A stretch of DNA of 64,000 nucleotides from Biomphalaria glabrata (GCF_947242115.1 NC_074711.1:2313501-2377500), one strand, 5' to 3'; counted from the stretch's first letter, positions 43,380 through 54,384 are shown. The notes: generated by a model from the letters alone, not told the origin. Program-made: numbers and translations.

Positions 43380-43660
43380 CTATTGTAAAAAGACGAAAGC
43401 TTAAAACCTTTGGCCACATTACAAGATCTACGGGGCTCGCAAAGACCTTCCTTCAGGGAACAGTGCCAGGAAAAGAAGAAGAGGCAGACTGAAAAAGCGA
43501 TGGGAGGACAACATTAAAGAATGGACGGGCCTGCCATTGAGAGAGGTTCTAAACAAGGCAAAAAAAAAAAGGGAGGAATGGAGAAAGACGGTCGACCAAA
43601 CCTTGCCTGGTGCCCCAACGGTCCAACAGACCTAAGGGATAGGTAAAGGTAACTAATTAA
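43380..43660 (+). mobile_element. RTE-like LINE 3' end (family R)
   Basis: Encodes KRRKLKTFGHITRSTGLAK, LQGTVPGKEEEA, KRWEDNIKEWTGLPLREVLN and VVPQRSNRPKG-like end in broken frames. Confidence 0.8.
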
Positions 43661-43664
43661 GGCT

Positions 43665-43815
43665 ATGTTGGCAGACAGAGAAAACGATGGCGAAGACTTC
43701 AAAGAATGGACGAGTTTATCACCAAGATTCTACTCAAGGCAAAAAAAAACCCAGACAGGAATTAAGAAAGACAGTCCAACAGGTCATTTATGGTGCTCCA
43801 ATAGTTTGTTAGTTT
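43665..43815 (+). mobile_element. RTE-like LINE 3' end, second fragment
   Basis: A more decayed repetition of the EDFKEWTSLSPRFYSRQ...KKDSPTGHLWCSN region, directly after the preceding copy. Confidence 0.6.
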
Positions 43816-44250
43816 TTATTCGGATTATACTTTCATTTACAATAACACACAATGCAAATAAGTTAACATATCTACGTTCATATTACATAGGTGAGCTGTC
43901 AGGGTGATCGAACTAGTGTACATAGCTCATGACCGCAAGAGCTATAATTTGTTTTTAAGAATCTCTTGTAATAATGGAAGACATTTTTTTTAGTATTAAA
44001 ATATTTCAATATATTTGTTAAATAAAAACTTTCCCTATAATGCATATTTTTAAATAATCTTATCAATAAAAAGCTAAGCTGTGCTCTGACTCAATTAGTA
44101 TGATAGTCTAATTGTTGTGTACAAATTCTTCACTGCATGCTGTATAGCGGATGTATATAATATACACAAGTACTGAATGTATGAATTTTAGTTTTGTCAT
44201 TTTCTTGTTAGGCGAACAAGGAGTGTGGGGGTCCTGACTTTGTCCTGGGT

Positions 44251-44441
44251 CTAGATGTTGATGTTGGGCATCTGAAGCTTGAGGTTGAACTTGTGCCCTC
44301 CCACCATGACGTAGGAGGGCATTTCCAGGGAGAAGGTGATGGGCAGAGCGATTTCCGTGTTCTTAAAGTGGCAGCCGGGGGAGTGGTCTTGCGTGGGCTT
44401 GGGCGGGTGGTCGTTGTGGTGGTCATTGGTGGACATCGTTA
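44251..44441 (-). CDS. Small secreted protein, putative last exon
   Basis: Acceptor GTGTATCTTTCAG (minus strand), then a frame ending TAG at 44253-44251. Protein: MSTNDHHNDHPPKPTQDHSP, then GCHFKNTEIALPITFSLEMP and VGGHKFNLKLQMPNINI. It is His/Pro-rich followed by alternating hydrophobic residues. This frame needs one base from the previous exon, whereas the best donor of the preceding exon leaves two, so an extra exon or other donor is likely. Function not recognised. Confidence 0.45.
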
Positions 44442-44536
44442 CTGAAAGATACACACCAGAAATGGACAATGGTCAGTCAATCTGTAACTCAATATTTATG
44501 GTAACGAAAAAAATAAGGAAAATTAATAATATGAAG

Positions 44537-44818
44537 AGGGGGCGCGGTGGCTGAGTGGTTAAGCGCTCGGCTTCTGGACCTAGGGTACTGGATTCGAATC
44601 TCGGTGAAGACTGGGATTTTGAATTTCGGAATTTTTAGGGCGCCCCAGAGTCCACCCAACTCTAATGGGTACCTGACTTTAGTTGGTGAAAGTAAAGGCG
44701 GTTGGTCGTTTTGCTGGCCACATGACACCCTGCTCGTTAACCGTTGGCCAAAGAAACAGATGACCTTAACATCATCTGCCCCATAGATCGCAAGGTCTGA
44801 AAGGGAAACTTTACTTTA
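44537..44818 (+). mobile_element. tRNA-derived SINE, family S1 (complete)
   Basis: GGGGGCGCGGTGGCTGAGTGG head, B-box GGATTCGAATC, body and CTGAAAGGGAAACTTTACTT tail. Confidence 0.88.
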
Positions 44819-44884
44819 ATAATATGAAGACAAAAAAATTGAAAATGAGTTTTTAATGAAAGTTTTGCTAAAAAAAAATAAAGG

Positions 44885-45233
44885 CAATGTCTTCGATTCT
44901 GAAGATTAAGGATGAGTGCAGTATTTCACATGGCCACGCAAACCCAGTTGCGACCTACTTATTTTTCCGCATCTCGTGCAGACAAAGCTGTTGTCTATTA
45001 AAGTTTTCTTTCCGTCTTCTGTGCCTGTCTTCAAAAAGGAACTTCCTATGGGTCTCAAATGTGACTTTGTGAGAGCTCGCCAACTGTCTCTCTCAGGGGC
45101 CATCTGCTGCCAACTACTTTCTTCTATGCCAGTGAGCGCGAAATGGCGCCAGAGTGGATCTTTATAGCGCTTACGGGGGGGGGGGGGCACCTCTGTTATG
45201 CCGTCTCCCTTTAAGCTCGCCAAAGAAGATCGA
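44885..45233 (-). mobile_element. LINE family Z, 3' part (normal orientation)
   Basis: On the minus strand it encodes FFGELKGRRHNRGAPRKRYK, then ESSWQQMAPERDSWRAL and a C-terminal CCHC finger (FVCTRCGKISRSQLGLRGHV). This is the C-terminus of a widespread non-LTR reverse transcriptase. It joins its own upstream part in inverted orientation at about 45233. Confidence 0.85.
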
Positions 45234-45472
45234 CTGAGCAGCATAGGGTCCAACGATGCATCACTGTCCAGAGAACTAGACTACCGTCTCGCAAAGGCCA
45301 ACAGAGCTTTTGGTCGCCTTAAACTGAGAGTATGGCGGAATAGGTCTCTTCACCTAGCAACAAAAGTCAATGTTTTTAAAGCAGGGGTTCTCACTTCACT
45401 CTAGTATGGTTCTGAGACTTGGGTGCTGTATCGAAGGCATTTAATGCTCCTCGATCACGTCCATCAAATGTA
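45234..45472 (+). mobile_element. LINE family Z, inverted 5' part
   Basis: On the plus strand it encodes IGSNDASLSRELDYRLAKAN, FGRLKLRVWRN, then YGSETWVLYRRH and MYIRSIMGI, which in an intact element lie upstream of the C-terminal part at 44885-45233. The head-to-head arrangement is the mark of twin-primed insertion. Confidence 0.82.
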
Positions 45473-45622
45473 CATTCGCTCCATAATGGGCATACGCTCC
45501 ATAAAAGGCATACGCTCCATAAATGGCATACGCTCCATAAAGGGCATACGCTCCAAAAGGGCATCCGCTCCATAAAGGGCATACGTTCCATATAGGGCAT
45601 ACGCTCGATAAAGGGCATGTTC
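45473..45622. repeat. 18-bp minisatellite (CGCTCCATAAAGGGCATA)
   Basis: About eight units that begin exactly in the RSIMGI codons of the LINE Z reverse transcriptase (ATTCGCTCCATAATGGGCAT). Confidence 0.93.
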
Positions 45623-45891
45623 TGCTGGCGGCTTTACCATTCGACAGCTGTGCAGGGGCGGACACTTATCCTAAATAAAGACTGCTATTTTAAAAAAATT
45701 ACGTAAAGTGAAATGTATAATGTGAAACACATAATGATCTAATGCTACCGGGTTGAACGACTGTATAGAAAATTACAATAGACATAGATCTTATTATACG
45801 ACCAAAGTGAAGATATATATAGAGAGAGACAGCGCGGCTTTCGTCACTCAGAAACTCTTCAATTTCAAAAGTTTTATGATTTTCATCTACC

Positions 45892-46096
45892 CGAGACTGG
45901 GATTTTTTATTTCGAGATCTTCTGGTACCTTTGAGTCCACCCAAACTCTAATGGGTACCTGACATTAGTAGGGAAAAGTAATGGCGGTTAGTCGCTGTGC
46001 TGGCCATATGACACCCTCGTTAACCATAGGCCAGAGAAACGGATGACCTTCACATCATCTTCCCTATTGACCACAAGGTCTGAAAGGGGAACATTA
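45892..46096 (+). mobile_element. SINE S1, 5' truncated
   Basis: Starts in CGAGACTGGGATTTT and keeps the GGGTACCTGACATTAG and GGTCTGAAAGGGGAAC blocks. Confidence 0.8.
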
Positions 46097-46403
46097 CATA
46101 TTTATATCGTTGTATTTCTCTTGAATAACAACATAAGAACTTTTTTTTTCACCCGATTGTCCATTGGGCTTTATGGCTTCAATATACTTCATATACAAAG
46201 CTCGTACAATGGAAAATTAAATTAACAGCCTTAGCTTTTAGATTATTTTGAATATATGAGTAGAAATGTGAAGTGTCAATGATTTTTCGCATTTCTATTC
46301 TCCAGTTATTTCCCTTTACTTTTACCTATGACGTGGATACTTACGAAATAAATAAAAAAAAATATTTTCAAAGCCTAACTTTTTAAATTTATTATTTACA
46401 TAC

Positions 46404-46512
46404 ATAAGTGAAGGTTGCGAGTCGGCGGGCAACAGCATGACCTTGAACTTCAACGGGTAGAGGATCATGGGACCGGAAGCTTCAGTGGCTTCTGGTTTAC
46501 TTTCACCGCCAA
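46404..46512 (-). CDS. Small secreted protein, middle exon
   Basis: Acceptor TTTCTTCCGCAG (minus strand) joins in phase 1 with the 48316-48424 exon. It encodes VGGESKPEATEASGPMILYP and then LKFKVMLLPADSQPSL. The best donor is CACTTAT|GTATGT, leaving phase 2. No known domain. Confidence 0.5.
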
Positions 46513-46679
46513 CTGCGGAAGAAAGCAAAACATTTTTAATTTGGAATTAATTTTAGTTTTTTTTTTTAAATAGAGTTTTAACTTTTTTCTAAAATTATGT
46601 TACGCTTGATAGCACATTTGTATTTTTTTTAAATCGGAGAGTTTAAACGAAAAGCGGAATGGAGCAGGTTATAAGATTA

Positions 46680-46905
46680 TCTTATCTAATCTTATAAAAT
46701 TCAGACTTAACTTTTTAAAAAAAATGATGATTACGTCCTACGCGTATCCCTAGGTCGATCTAGTCACGCATGTTAACCAATGACTTAAATTCTGCCAAGC
46801 CATTGGTTTTCCTGGCTGACTCAGGCAACCCATTCAATGGAATCCATGCTCTTATAGGGAAGAACGAGCCTTTCGATAGCATTTCATTATTAGGGACTTT
46901 CACAC
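46680..46905 (-). mobile_element. LINE family G 3' end
   Basis: TTATCTTATCTAATCTTATA, GATTACGTCCTACGCG and the reversed WNGLP region. Confidence 0.7.
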
Positions 46906-47290
46906 TAGAGTTTAATCACAGTAATATGCAACAGCGTCACCAGGAGGGGGTGCGAACCGCATCAGGGGGATAACACTCAAGTGGAAAACAAATTTATTTT
47001 TATTTTTGGGCAAAAGATTACAACTGAAATGGCGGCAGCTAGATTATGCTAGGTATCATATCGTCACATCCCAGTTGATATCACCTGTGACAGTACAACC
47101 TTACTTTTACTATGCTTAAGTTTTTTACTGGTATCAATATGCATGTTTTTAAAACCTATTTTAATGCAAAGAACGGTTCTCTTCGAAGCTATTTTAATGC
47201 TGGCTAGGTCTAATTACAATATATGTCAGTGACATTTGAAAAATATAAATCAAGTTTTGAAAACTGGGAAACATAGTTAGCCTCACAGAC
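46906..47290. other. Intronic stretch, unassigned
   Basis: No ORF or repeat recognised. Confidence 0.3.
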
Positions 47291-47371
47291 TTGACTCTTT
47301 CTCTCCGAACTGACGATACCAACGTTGATTCCACCAGAATGTGGTAAATAATTACGGAGAGAAAGAGTATA
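47291..47371. mobile_element. Foldback MITE, second copy of 37811
   Basis: GACTCTTTCTCTCCGAACTG and TACGGAGAGAAAGAGT are inverted. The middle, including ACGTTGATTCCACCAGAAT, matches 37811-37891. The flanking TTAA is mutated. Confidence 0.7.
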
Positions 47372-48100
47372 ATAATTGTTATGGTTGAAGTAAAGAAGAA
47401 AAAATGGTGTCGGTATCTTGTGTATATTGTTTATATCTCGCTGTTCCTAGCAAAGCAGAAAGGGACATAACTTAGCCACATTGAAGATATGTTTTCATAG
47501 AGTGATGGGACTTTCTTAAAGGTGGACATATTATCCCACTTAGACCAAGCGTCAAAAGATGATCAAAGGATGATAGCGTATGATGTTTTTTTCAACTTTA
47601 AAACAGAAACAAAACTTATAAGATGGGTTATGATACCTTGAAAAGTCTGGGATAGCTTGAGATCAACTTTTTGATGAGACCATCTCAGGGATATGCCAGT
47701 GTTACTACAATGTCTGGATTCCATGAGGGAGGTGCAGGCGATTTTTAAAAGAAAAACTAGTTTTAATAAAAATGTGTAGTACACTTTCTTAATCAATGCA
47801 ATGTGTTTCTTTATTTCTTATTATTTTGCTTCTTATAGGGGGGGGGGGGCGCATGGGTGGAAAAAACATTTTTGTTTCCTGTTGAAGGATAGCATCCCAA
47901 TACGAGCCGGATATGGCCCGCAGGCCATAGGTTGGGCCTCACTTCTCTTAGTTTTATTTCGTTTCGACGTTATGTTGTGTATACCTAACATAGGGGGGGG
48001 GGGGCACACTTTTGTTTCATCTCATTTCTAGTCATGTTTTTTTTGTTTTATTACTAAAAGTGGAAAATATCTTTTTTAAATCCCCTTCTAAAATGCACTG
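47372..48100. other. Intronic stretch with hAT-end-like fragment
   Basis: No gene. Bases near 47885-47945 (GAGCCGGATATGGCCCGCAG, ...GGGCCTCACTT) resemble the worn right terminus of a hAT element like that at 8130-8168. Poly-G runs at 47839 and 47992. Confidence 0.35.
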
Positions 48101-48104
48101 CTCA

Positions 48105-48220
48105 CCATCTTATCTTATCTTATATAATACAGATGTTACTTCAAAAAAAGAAGATGATTACGTCCTACGCGTCATGCATTCAGTCATGCATATTAACCAA
48201 TGACCTAAATATCGCAACGG
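48105..48220 (-). mobile_element. LINE family G tail
   Basis: TTATCTTATCTTATATAATA then GATTACGTCCTACGCGTCAT on the plus strand, the reversed tail. Confidence 0.7.
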
Positions 48221-48315
48221 ACCGCAATCGTCTGCTGTTCTCAATGAAATAGTAGACCTATTTCTTTCTCTAGTTATTTAGTCAGTTCTTTATAACTCTT
48301 CACAACATCTAGTAC

Positions 48316-48424
48316 CTGTATTTGTAGACTGTACTGGAGCAGACAGCACGGCTGAGCAGACGAGAAGTAACACAACCAACAGGCTGACCTTGACCTTGGT
48401 GATAAGGTTGATCAGAGCCGACAT
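48316..48424 (-). CDS. Small secreted protein, first coding exon with signal peptide
   Basis: On the minus strand an acceptor (GCTTCTTTCCACAG) is followed by A and ATG. The 36 residues form a clear signal peptide: VSLLVVLLLVCSAVLSAPVQ with cleavage likely after LSA. It ends at ACAG|GTACTAG in phase 1. A 5' UTR exon must lie further right. With the exons at 46404 and 44251 it suggests a short extracellular protein expressed from the minus strand. Not recognised. Confidence 0.6.
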
Positions 48425-48546
48425 TCTGTGGAAAGAAGCAAAAAGAACGATGCCTCTTGACATTGCAGATCAATAAAAAGGGAACTATTCTTCTATAAGT
48501 CATGTAACAAACAAAAAAAGGATCATGTGACTTTGGAGAAATATGA

Positions 48547-48722
48547 AATGGACCTCATTCACCAATCGTAAATAAACATAATTATCCACGTTATAATATT
48601 GATAAAATTATGAAATATACATATCACGTGACAGCCTTTATGGATTACATAATTTGTATAGAAGATATATAGAATCGCGTGGCTAAATGTTGTTTGTTTA
48701 CGATTGGTGAATCAGGCCCATT
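48547..48722. mobile_element. Foldback MITE, family F1
   Basis: Inverted ends CCTCATTCACCAATCGTAAA and TTTACGATTGGTGAATCAGG, 176 bp, paired with 13246-13425. Confidence 0.8.
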
Positions 48723-48724
48723 AC

Positions 48725-49256
48725 TTTCATATAGTCCTATTTTTAGATCTAGTAACTACAACTCTAACGAAACGTGAATCTTTCCTCTCTGCCAGTGCTG
48801 CGAAAAATGGCGCCTGCCTTTTAGTGCTTCAGTTGTAAAATAACAATGCACACATAATACTTCAGATGTAATGGCTTAATATGAATCAGTTACAACAATA
48901 AAACATATCAACAGACTTTGCTATCTTCCTTGACATAAAGTTCGATTTAAGAAGAGATATACACAAATCAAGAAATTGCGAAACACGAGATCTATTAATT
49001 TTAGCGCTTGGATTTTTATGAGCTATTGTTAGGATTACTAAATTTCATTGTTTTCAAGAACAAAAAAAGGTTTCCTTTGCTATAAGTCAACATCGACGCG
49101 TCTTTTTTCGTAACATGTACAATAGAACCATTCAGAAACAGACCGAAGACAAGTGATAAAAAACATATCAGTTTGTGCAGACAAACAGTTGGAGGGAACC
49201 TTCCATTGGCCTGGAGTTACAAGAGTTTTAGATTAAACTCTTAGGGCATTAACAAA
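48725..49256. other. Unassigned stretch
   Basis: AT-rich; nothing recognised. Confidence 0.3.
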
Positions 49257-49257
49257 G

Positions 49258-49475
49258 AGAAATCGCTATGGCTGAGTGGTAAAGCGCTTGGCTCCCGAAC
49301 CGGGTTCGAATCCTGGTGAAGTCTGGGGCTTTTAACTCGTGATCTTTAGGGCGACTCATAGTTCACCCAGCTCTAATGGGTGTCTGGCATTAGTTGGGGG
49401 AAAGTAAAGGCAGTGGGTCGTCATTCTGGCCACATGACACCCTCGTTAATCGCGGCCCACAGAAACAGATGTCAA
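49258..49475 (+). mobile_element. tRNA-derived SINE, family S1
   Basis: GCTATGGCTGAGTGGTAAAG head, B-box GGTTCGAATCC, body to CCACATGACACCCTCGTTAA; the tail is lost. Confidence 0.8.
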
Positions 49476-49866
49476 TTCTCTCAATGTAAACGTAACGATT
49501 GGCTTTGATGAACAGCATCCTGTCAACTCGGTTAACGAAACATTCCTTCGGCGTATTAAGAAGAAAAAAAAAGGGAAATGGCGTTGAATAGGGTTAAGCG
49601 TGTAAAACAGCTAACTCCTGTACCAAGATATTAGGCTGATAGTCAATCTGAGTTTGTGCCGTATTAGAAGACTTCGAAGTAAAATATAATGCTTTGGCAT
49701 CAGCAGCAAATAGTTGACGGCATTGACCCACTTGCCTATGATGTCTGCTTCACCCTAAAATCAAGTCAACAGCAGCAAAGAAGATAAAACTAGCTTTATG
49801 AATCTTAATCACTATAAAAGAAATTTTATAACGGCTATTACAGTATATATATATATATATATATAT

Positions 49867-50215
49867 ATTGTAATAAATCTAAGTAAGGCAACTCAACGAG
49901 GAAAGGTGTTTATTTACAGGACATAATGATAGTCTGCCCTTAGCACAGCTTGTTCTAAGTTTCCAGACTTGGGCGGAGCTCCGTTGATTCTCCAATATCA
50001 GCATTCATTCCAAGTCTAGTCTAGCACAGTGCATAACCTAGAACGCACCTCCTGCACTAACTCGGATGGCGGTGTGCATGGCAGGGCTATGGCCTAATAA
50101 TAGTCAGTGTTGGTGTGTTGTGATAGGCTATCAACAAGTCACTCTTCGTTGGCTCGCTCTACTTCCCTTGTCTAATTTTGTACTTTTGAATGACAAGAGA
50201 ATGCTCTTCATTTAA
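49867..50215 (-). mobile_element. Possible solo LTR (minus strand)
   Basis: TGTAATAAAT at the left edge and the GGCAACTCAACG block match the reverse of 1095-1190. The right edge is uncertain. A TA microsatellite abuts the left edge. Fossil. Confidence 0.4.
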
Positions 50216-50219
50216 AACA

Positions 50220-50574
50220 ACGGAAATGTCTCCTTTCGTAATCAATTTAGTATTGTGTTTCCGGTTTGTTTTGCTTACGAAAAAAAGAAAAAGAAGATAA
50301 TTTATGCAGTGAAGCAAAACAGATAATTATGTTTAGTCTAGATTAATTTACAATAGTTAGAGAGGACAGGTTGCGTGCTTGTGTGCAAGACTGACTGTGT
50401 CTTGTGTGTAACTGGTTGGAATGGAGGCAACGAAATGAGGTCAAAACATCTCTACAGACAGTTGGCTTGTCAGTTCTGTAAGTAACACAGCTACTGTAAT
50501 GTCAGAAGCAAAATGGAGCCTGCTTTGAATTGTTTAGCACTTCAGATGTAAAACAACAGTAAGGTGCTCATAGG
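50220..50574. other. Unassigned stretch
   Basis: No ORF or repeat recognised. Confidence 0.3.
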
Positions 50575-50692
50575 AGTTGGGTGGGCTCCAGGACGCCCTA
50601 AAAATCACGAAATTTAAAATCCCAGTCTTCACCGAATTCGAACCCAGGACCCCAGGTTCGGAATCCAAGCACTTAACCACTCAGCCACAACA
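50575..50692 (-). mobile_element. SINE S1 head fragment
   Basis: GGGTGGGCTCCAGGACGCCC to CACTTAACCACTCAGCCA is the reversed 5' half of S1. Confidence 0.8.
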
Positions 50693-50699
50693 ACACCAA

Positions 50700-51730
50700 T
50701 ATGACTGTTAAGCACTTCATAATAAAATTCGCTCTTTTCAAATAATTAGATAAAACTATATTGATATATATTTTTTACTTGCAAAATTTTGTTATGAATT
50801 ATTTAAGACAACAGCGACCAAAAAAAAACCAGATCGATCTCTTTTTCAAATGACAGAGTTTCATTATTATTATATTGCCAAAGAACTGAAAAAAAAATAA
50901 TTAATTAATTACATAATAAATCATATGTATTAATTGAACAAGATTACGGGAATTGGCCAAGAAGTCCGAACAAGACACGACAAATTTAGAAGCCAAAAAA
51001 AAATACATGAAAACAATCTCCCTGCTATTTATAGAAACCTGGACATGTAAGAACAATATTCTATGACGTCAAATATCTCACAATTATTAATCTTACTTTC
51101 TACCCCTAAATATAGAAATGAAAGTGTACGAGAGTTTCATGGTGTGTGCAATAGATCTTGTAAGAAAATGTTTACCTCTAAAAAGTAAAAGTTCATCTAC
51201 AGACATTTTGTTTTTTTTTTTATTCGTTAACTGGGTCAAGTTTATTTTTAGAACAATGCTGTCACATTTAGCTATTAAAACACACACACACACAGACATA
51301 AAGACAGAGGAGGACAGGTGCTAAATTTGCTGTGAAAGATTATGCCCCATTCAACATCGCCTTTTCAGCGATATTGATGTAGAACTTTTTATCCTACTTA
51401 AAAAAAAGTCTGGCACTTTTTGAATAATAATTTTAAATAGAACATTCCTAGCCGTAGAATATTTGTCCTAACCAAGATCTATCTTACTAAACTTTGTCTG
51501 TCTGTGTCTGTCTGTTTCTCTTTTTCAACAGAATTCAACAAAGCAAAAATTAGGAGAAAAAGCTTTTAAGTAAAGTTGACCATAGTGGCCATCTTTAGTC
51601 TGTATCCGAACGTGAAAAGATATTAGTTATTCCAAATAGGTTTAATCCATCAGGCAGTTTAAATTATCGTCAGGGTAGCACTGGCTCAATAGTTCAATAA
51701 ACAAATAAAAAAAAAAAACTCGTGATTTTA
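50700..51730. other. AT-rich stretch
   Basis: Nothing gene-like. Frames of about 68 codons near 51100-51320 have no domain. A short (CA)n is at 51280. Confidence 0.35.
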
Positions 51731-51734
51731 AGTG

Positions 51735-52080
51735 ATTTAATAAGTGAATCGATAAGTGATCCGATAAGGTATTCGACAAGTAATCGTTAAGTTCGATAAG
51801 TAATATAATGAATGATTCGATTAGTGATCCGTTGAATGATTTGATAAATGATCCAATTAGTTAATTTAAGAGTGATCCTTTTAGTGCTTCAATAAGTGAT
51901 CCGATGACGGATTTGGTAAATGATCCAAAGAGTCCTTTGATAATTGATCGTATAAGTAATAGGATGATTGATTCGATAATTGACCAGAAGAGTGATCCGA
52001 TGATTGATTCGATAATTGACCAGAAGAGTAATCCGATGATTGATTCGATAATTGACCAGAAGAGTGATCCGATGATGGGA
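51735..52080. repeat. Degenerate GTGATTCGATAA repeat with 36-bp sub-array
   Basis: A field of 12-bp-like AGTGATCCGATA units, resolving at 51960-52078 into three nearly exact 36-bp units (GATGATTGATTCGATAATTG plus ACCAGAAGAGTGATCC). The frames IDSIIDQKSDPM and IGSLFWSIIESI are repeat artefacts. Confidence 0.9.
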
Positions 52081-52141
52081 TACAGTGTACCTAAAGACAG
52101 TAGGAAATTTCTACTGTACACGTACATGCTTACAAAGAGAT

Positions 52142-52392
52142 GAAGGCGCGGTGGTTGAGCGGTAAAGCGCTTGGCTTCTGAACAGGGGGTCCTGGGTTCG
52201 AATCCTGGCGAGGACTGGTATTTTTAATTACGTGATCTAATGGGTACCTGACATTAGTTGGGGAAAAGTAAAGGCGGTTGGTCGTTGTGCTGGCCACATG
52301 ACACCCTCGTTAACCGTAGGCCACAGAAACAGATGACCTTTACATTATCTGCCCTATAGATCATAAGGTCTGAAAGGGGAACTTTCCTTTTT
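52142..52392 (+). mobile_element. tRNA-derived SINE, family S1
   Basis: AAGGCGCGGTGGTTGAGCGG head, B-box GGTTCGAATCC, tail GGTCTGAAAGGGGAAC. Confidence 0.85.
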
Positions 52393-53060
52393 TCGTCAAA
52401 TAATCTAAACCTCAAGAGCTCTCGGCGGCTCTGGCACTCAGCATAAATAATAATAAAAAAATAACAATGTACATCAAATGAATCTTAAGGAATGAGTCAA
52501 TCACTGAGTTATTCTTCGTACACTTACAACTAATCTCAGGAATATGTGAATCAATGGCGAAGTAATTCGATACTTAAATACAACTAAACTAATGGCCGAC
52601 TGGTCATGAGGTAAGCGCTCTGGGCTGTCGTTCCATGGTCACAAGGGGTCTCAAGTTTGAATTTTTCCCGCTTTCAAAACGAGGCAACGGTTTTGATAAT
52701 CCTTTAATCCCAAAGTCTATGAACATTTAAAATCTCGGATTTAAAAAAATATTACTCTTTAATTAATTAATCAATTAATAACTAAAACAAATATTGGTGA
52801 CTTATAACGCACACTAGTATTGTAACGTAACAAAAAACTGTTTCATTCAACTCGTTTAAATCTAATTTACAATCTCACAACAAGCGTTTATAATTTGGGG
52901 AAAGCCTGGTAAAATGTGATCAAAGCTAAATACAGTCTACAGTGAAAGCTCAGCTCCAAAAAAATAGACTATACAGATTCCACCAGAATGTATTTTAATC
53001 AATCAATTAACATAAGCGAAAAGAAAAAGTTAACACTTATGATTCTAAGGGATAAATCTG
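52393..53060. other. Unassigned stretch with a worn tRNA-like SINE
   Basis: Bases 52590-52680 (GGCCGACTGGTCATGAGGTA, GGGCTGTCG) look like a decayed S2 head. The remainder is AT-rich. Confidence 0.3.
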
Positions 53061-53064
53061 TGGA

Positions 53065-53160
53065 AAAACATGCCAGTCGCGACTGGGTTTGCGTAGTTAT
53101 CTGATACACTGCATCTTAATCTTACACTTAATCTTCGGAATCGAAGACATTACTATTATG
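53065..53160 (+). mobile_element. LINE family Z tail
   Basis: CGCGACTGGGTTTGCGTAGT and AATCTTCGGAATCGAAGACA are the plus-strand form of the terminal sequence at 44885-44960. Confidence 0.6.
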
Positions 53161-53202
53161 TTAGAAAAGAACGAGTATTCATTGTCTGGCGCAAAACAAA
53201 AT

Positions 53203-53440
53203 TCATCGTAGTCCCTTTATCAGTTTCCACCGAGGCATTCTCTGGTGATGAGGCAGGTCTGCAGCAGTACCGCCCTCTGACAGGCAACGAGAATGTTTGT
53301 TGAATCCCTGGAAGAGTTTTAGCCAATAACCTGGGAGAGGTTTATCATCACAGTTGTTTACACGGAGGAACGATTTGATAATGTCAACATTCATTTCTGT
53401 TGTCCATTTGATCCTTTTGGCTCCTCTCGTTCTACCACCA
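53203..53440 (-). mobile_element. LINE-like N-terminal fragment (tentative)
   Basis: The frame reads RGAKRIKWTTEMNVDIIKSF, NNCDDKPLPGYWLKLFQGFN and then a less clear LPHHQRMPRWKLIKG. The pattern (KWT.EMN.D....Y......PGY...L) recalls an N-terminal region of certain animal LINE proteins, as remembered. A genuine host exon cannot be excluded. Confidence 0.3.
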
Positions 53441-53532
53441 ATAATTGTGTGGGGTGCGAGTTAGGGAGTAGACCGACCTCTTGTGGTTGGTCATGAGGTT
53501 GTAAATTACCTTCAGTAAACACTCGACTCATT

Positions 53533-53607
53533 ATTATTATTATTGTTGTTATTATTATTATTGTTATTATTATTGTTATTATTATTGTTATTATTATTGT
53601 TATTATT
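53533..53607. repeat. (TTA/TTG)n microsatellite
   Basis: ATTATTATTGTT repeats over about 75 bp. Confidence 0.95.
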
Positions 53608-53639
53608 ACATTAACCAAGAGATCGAAATAAGACTTAAA

Positions 53640-54370
53640 ACACCTCTACTCACCTTATGGACACGGTCGACTGGACTTGACCACACTATGTGGGACTCCT
53701 GTCAGGACTAGGCCAGCCTGTGAGGGACTCCTGTCACTAGAAAGGTGTGAGGAAATCCATAAGCACACAAATAGACACACACAGATCTTATGACGTCACT
53801 CGCTTGACAATGTCATTAATTTAATGCCCTGACAAATTTCTTTTCCTAACCAGGTAAACTAGCGAATGTCACTTTTTTAAAGAACTTTTACTTTATCCTT
53901 CCGCTTTAACCAGGAGGTGCTGTGTGATCTGACGATCTGTTGAAATGTACGAGACACTCTATCAAGCGTAAAGACCTTCTTTTTGTAGAATAGTTTTTAC
54001 TGAGGTTACAGGGCACATACACGCCCAAAGCAGAACATAAAGGAGGATCATCATTATCATCTAACTCTATTTGAGTGAGGGCTTGACAGCTTCCAAAGTC
54101 TTGGACAGACACGATGCTGTTATGGGTAGTGTATATATGTCAGCATCAGGTCAAGAATTTGTGCTTTCTCAAGAGGATAGATGCTTATGAATTAGGGCAA
54201 AAAAAAACATGATTACCTTAATTCGATGAAACGAAGCAAATTACAGGTTGTAAAACTATATTATGAAGTCGATTTTCTTTAAATGATACTTTGTGAGGAG
54301 AATGCCTTAGACCTAAGCCAAAGGGGAGTCTATTTATTTCTTTTGTTTATTGTGCTGTGACAGCGCATAA
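53640..54370. other. Unassigned stretch
   Basis: No domain-bearing ORF and no repeat family recognised. The direct repeat GACTCCTGTCA at 53694 and 53729 is minor. Confidence 0.3.
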
Positions 54371-54384
54371 CTCGCTGAAGAGAA

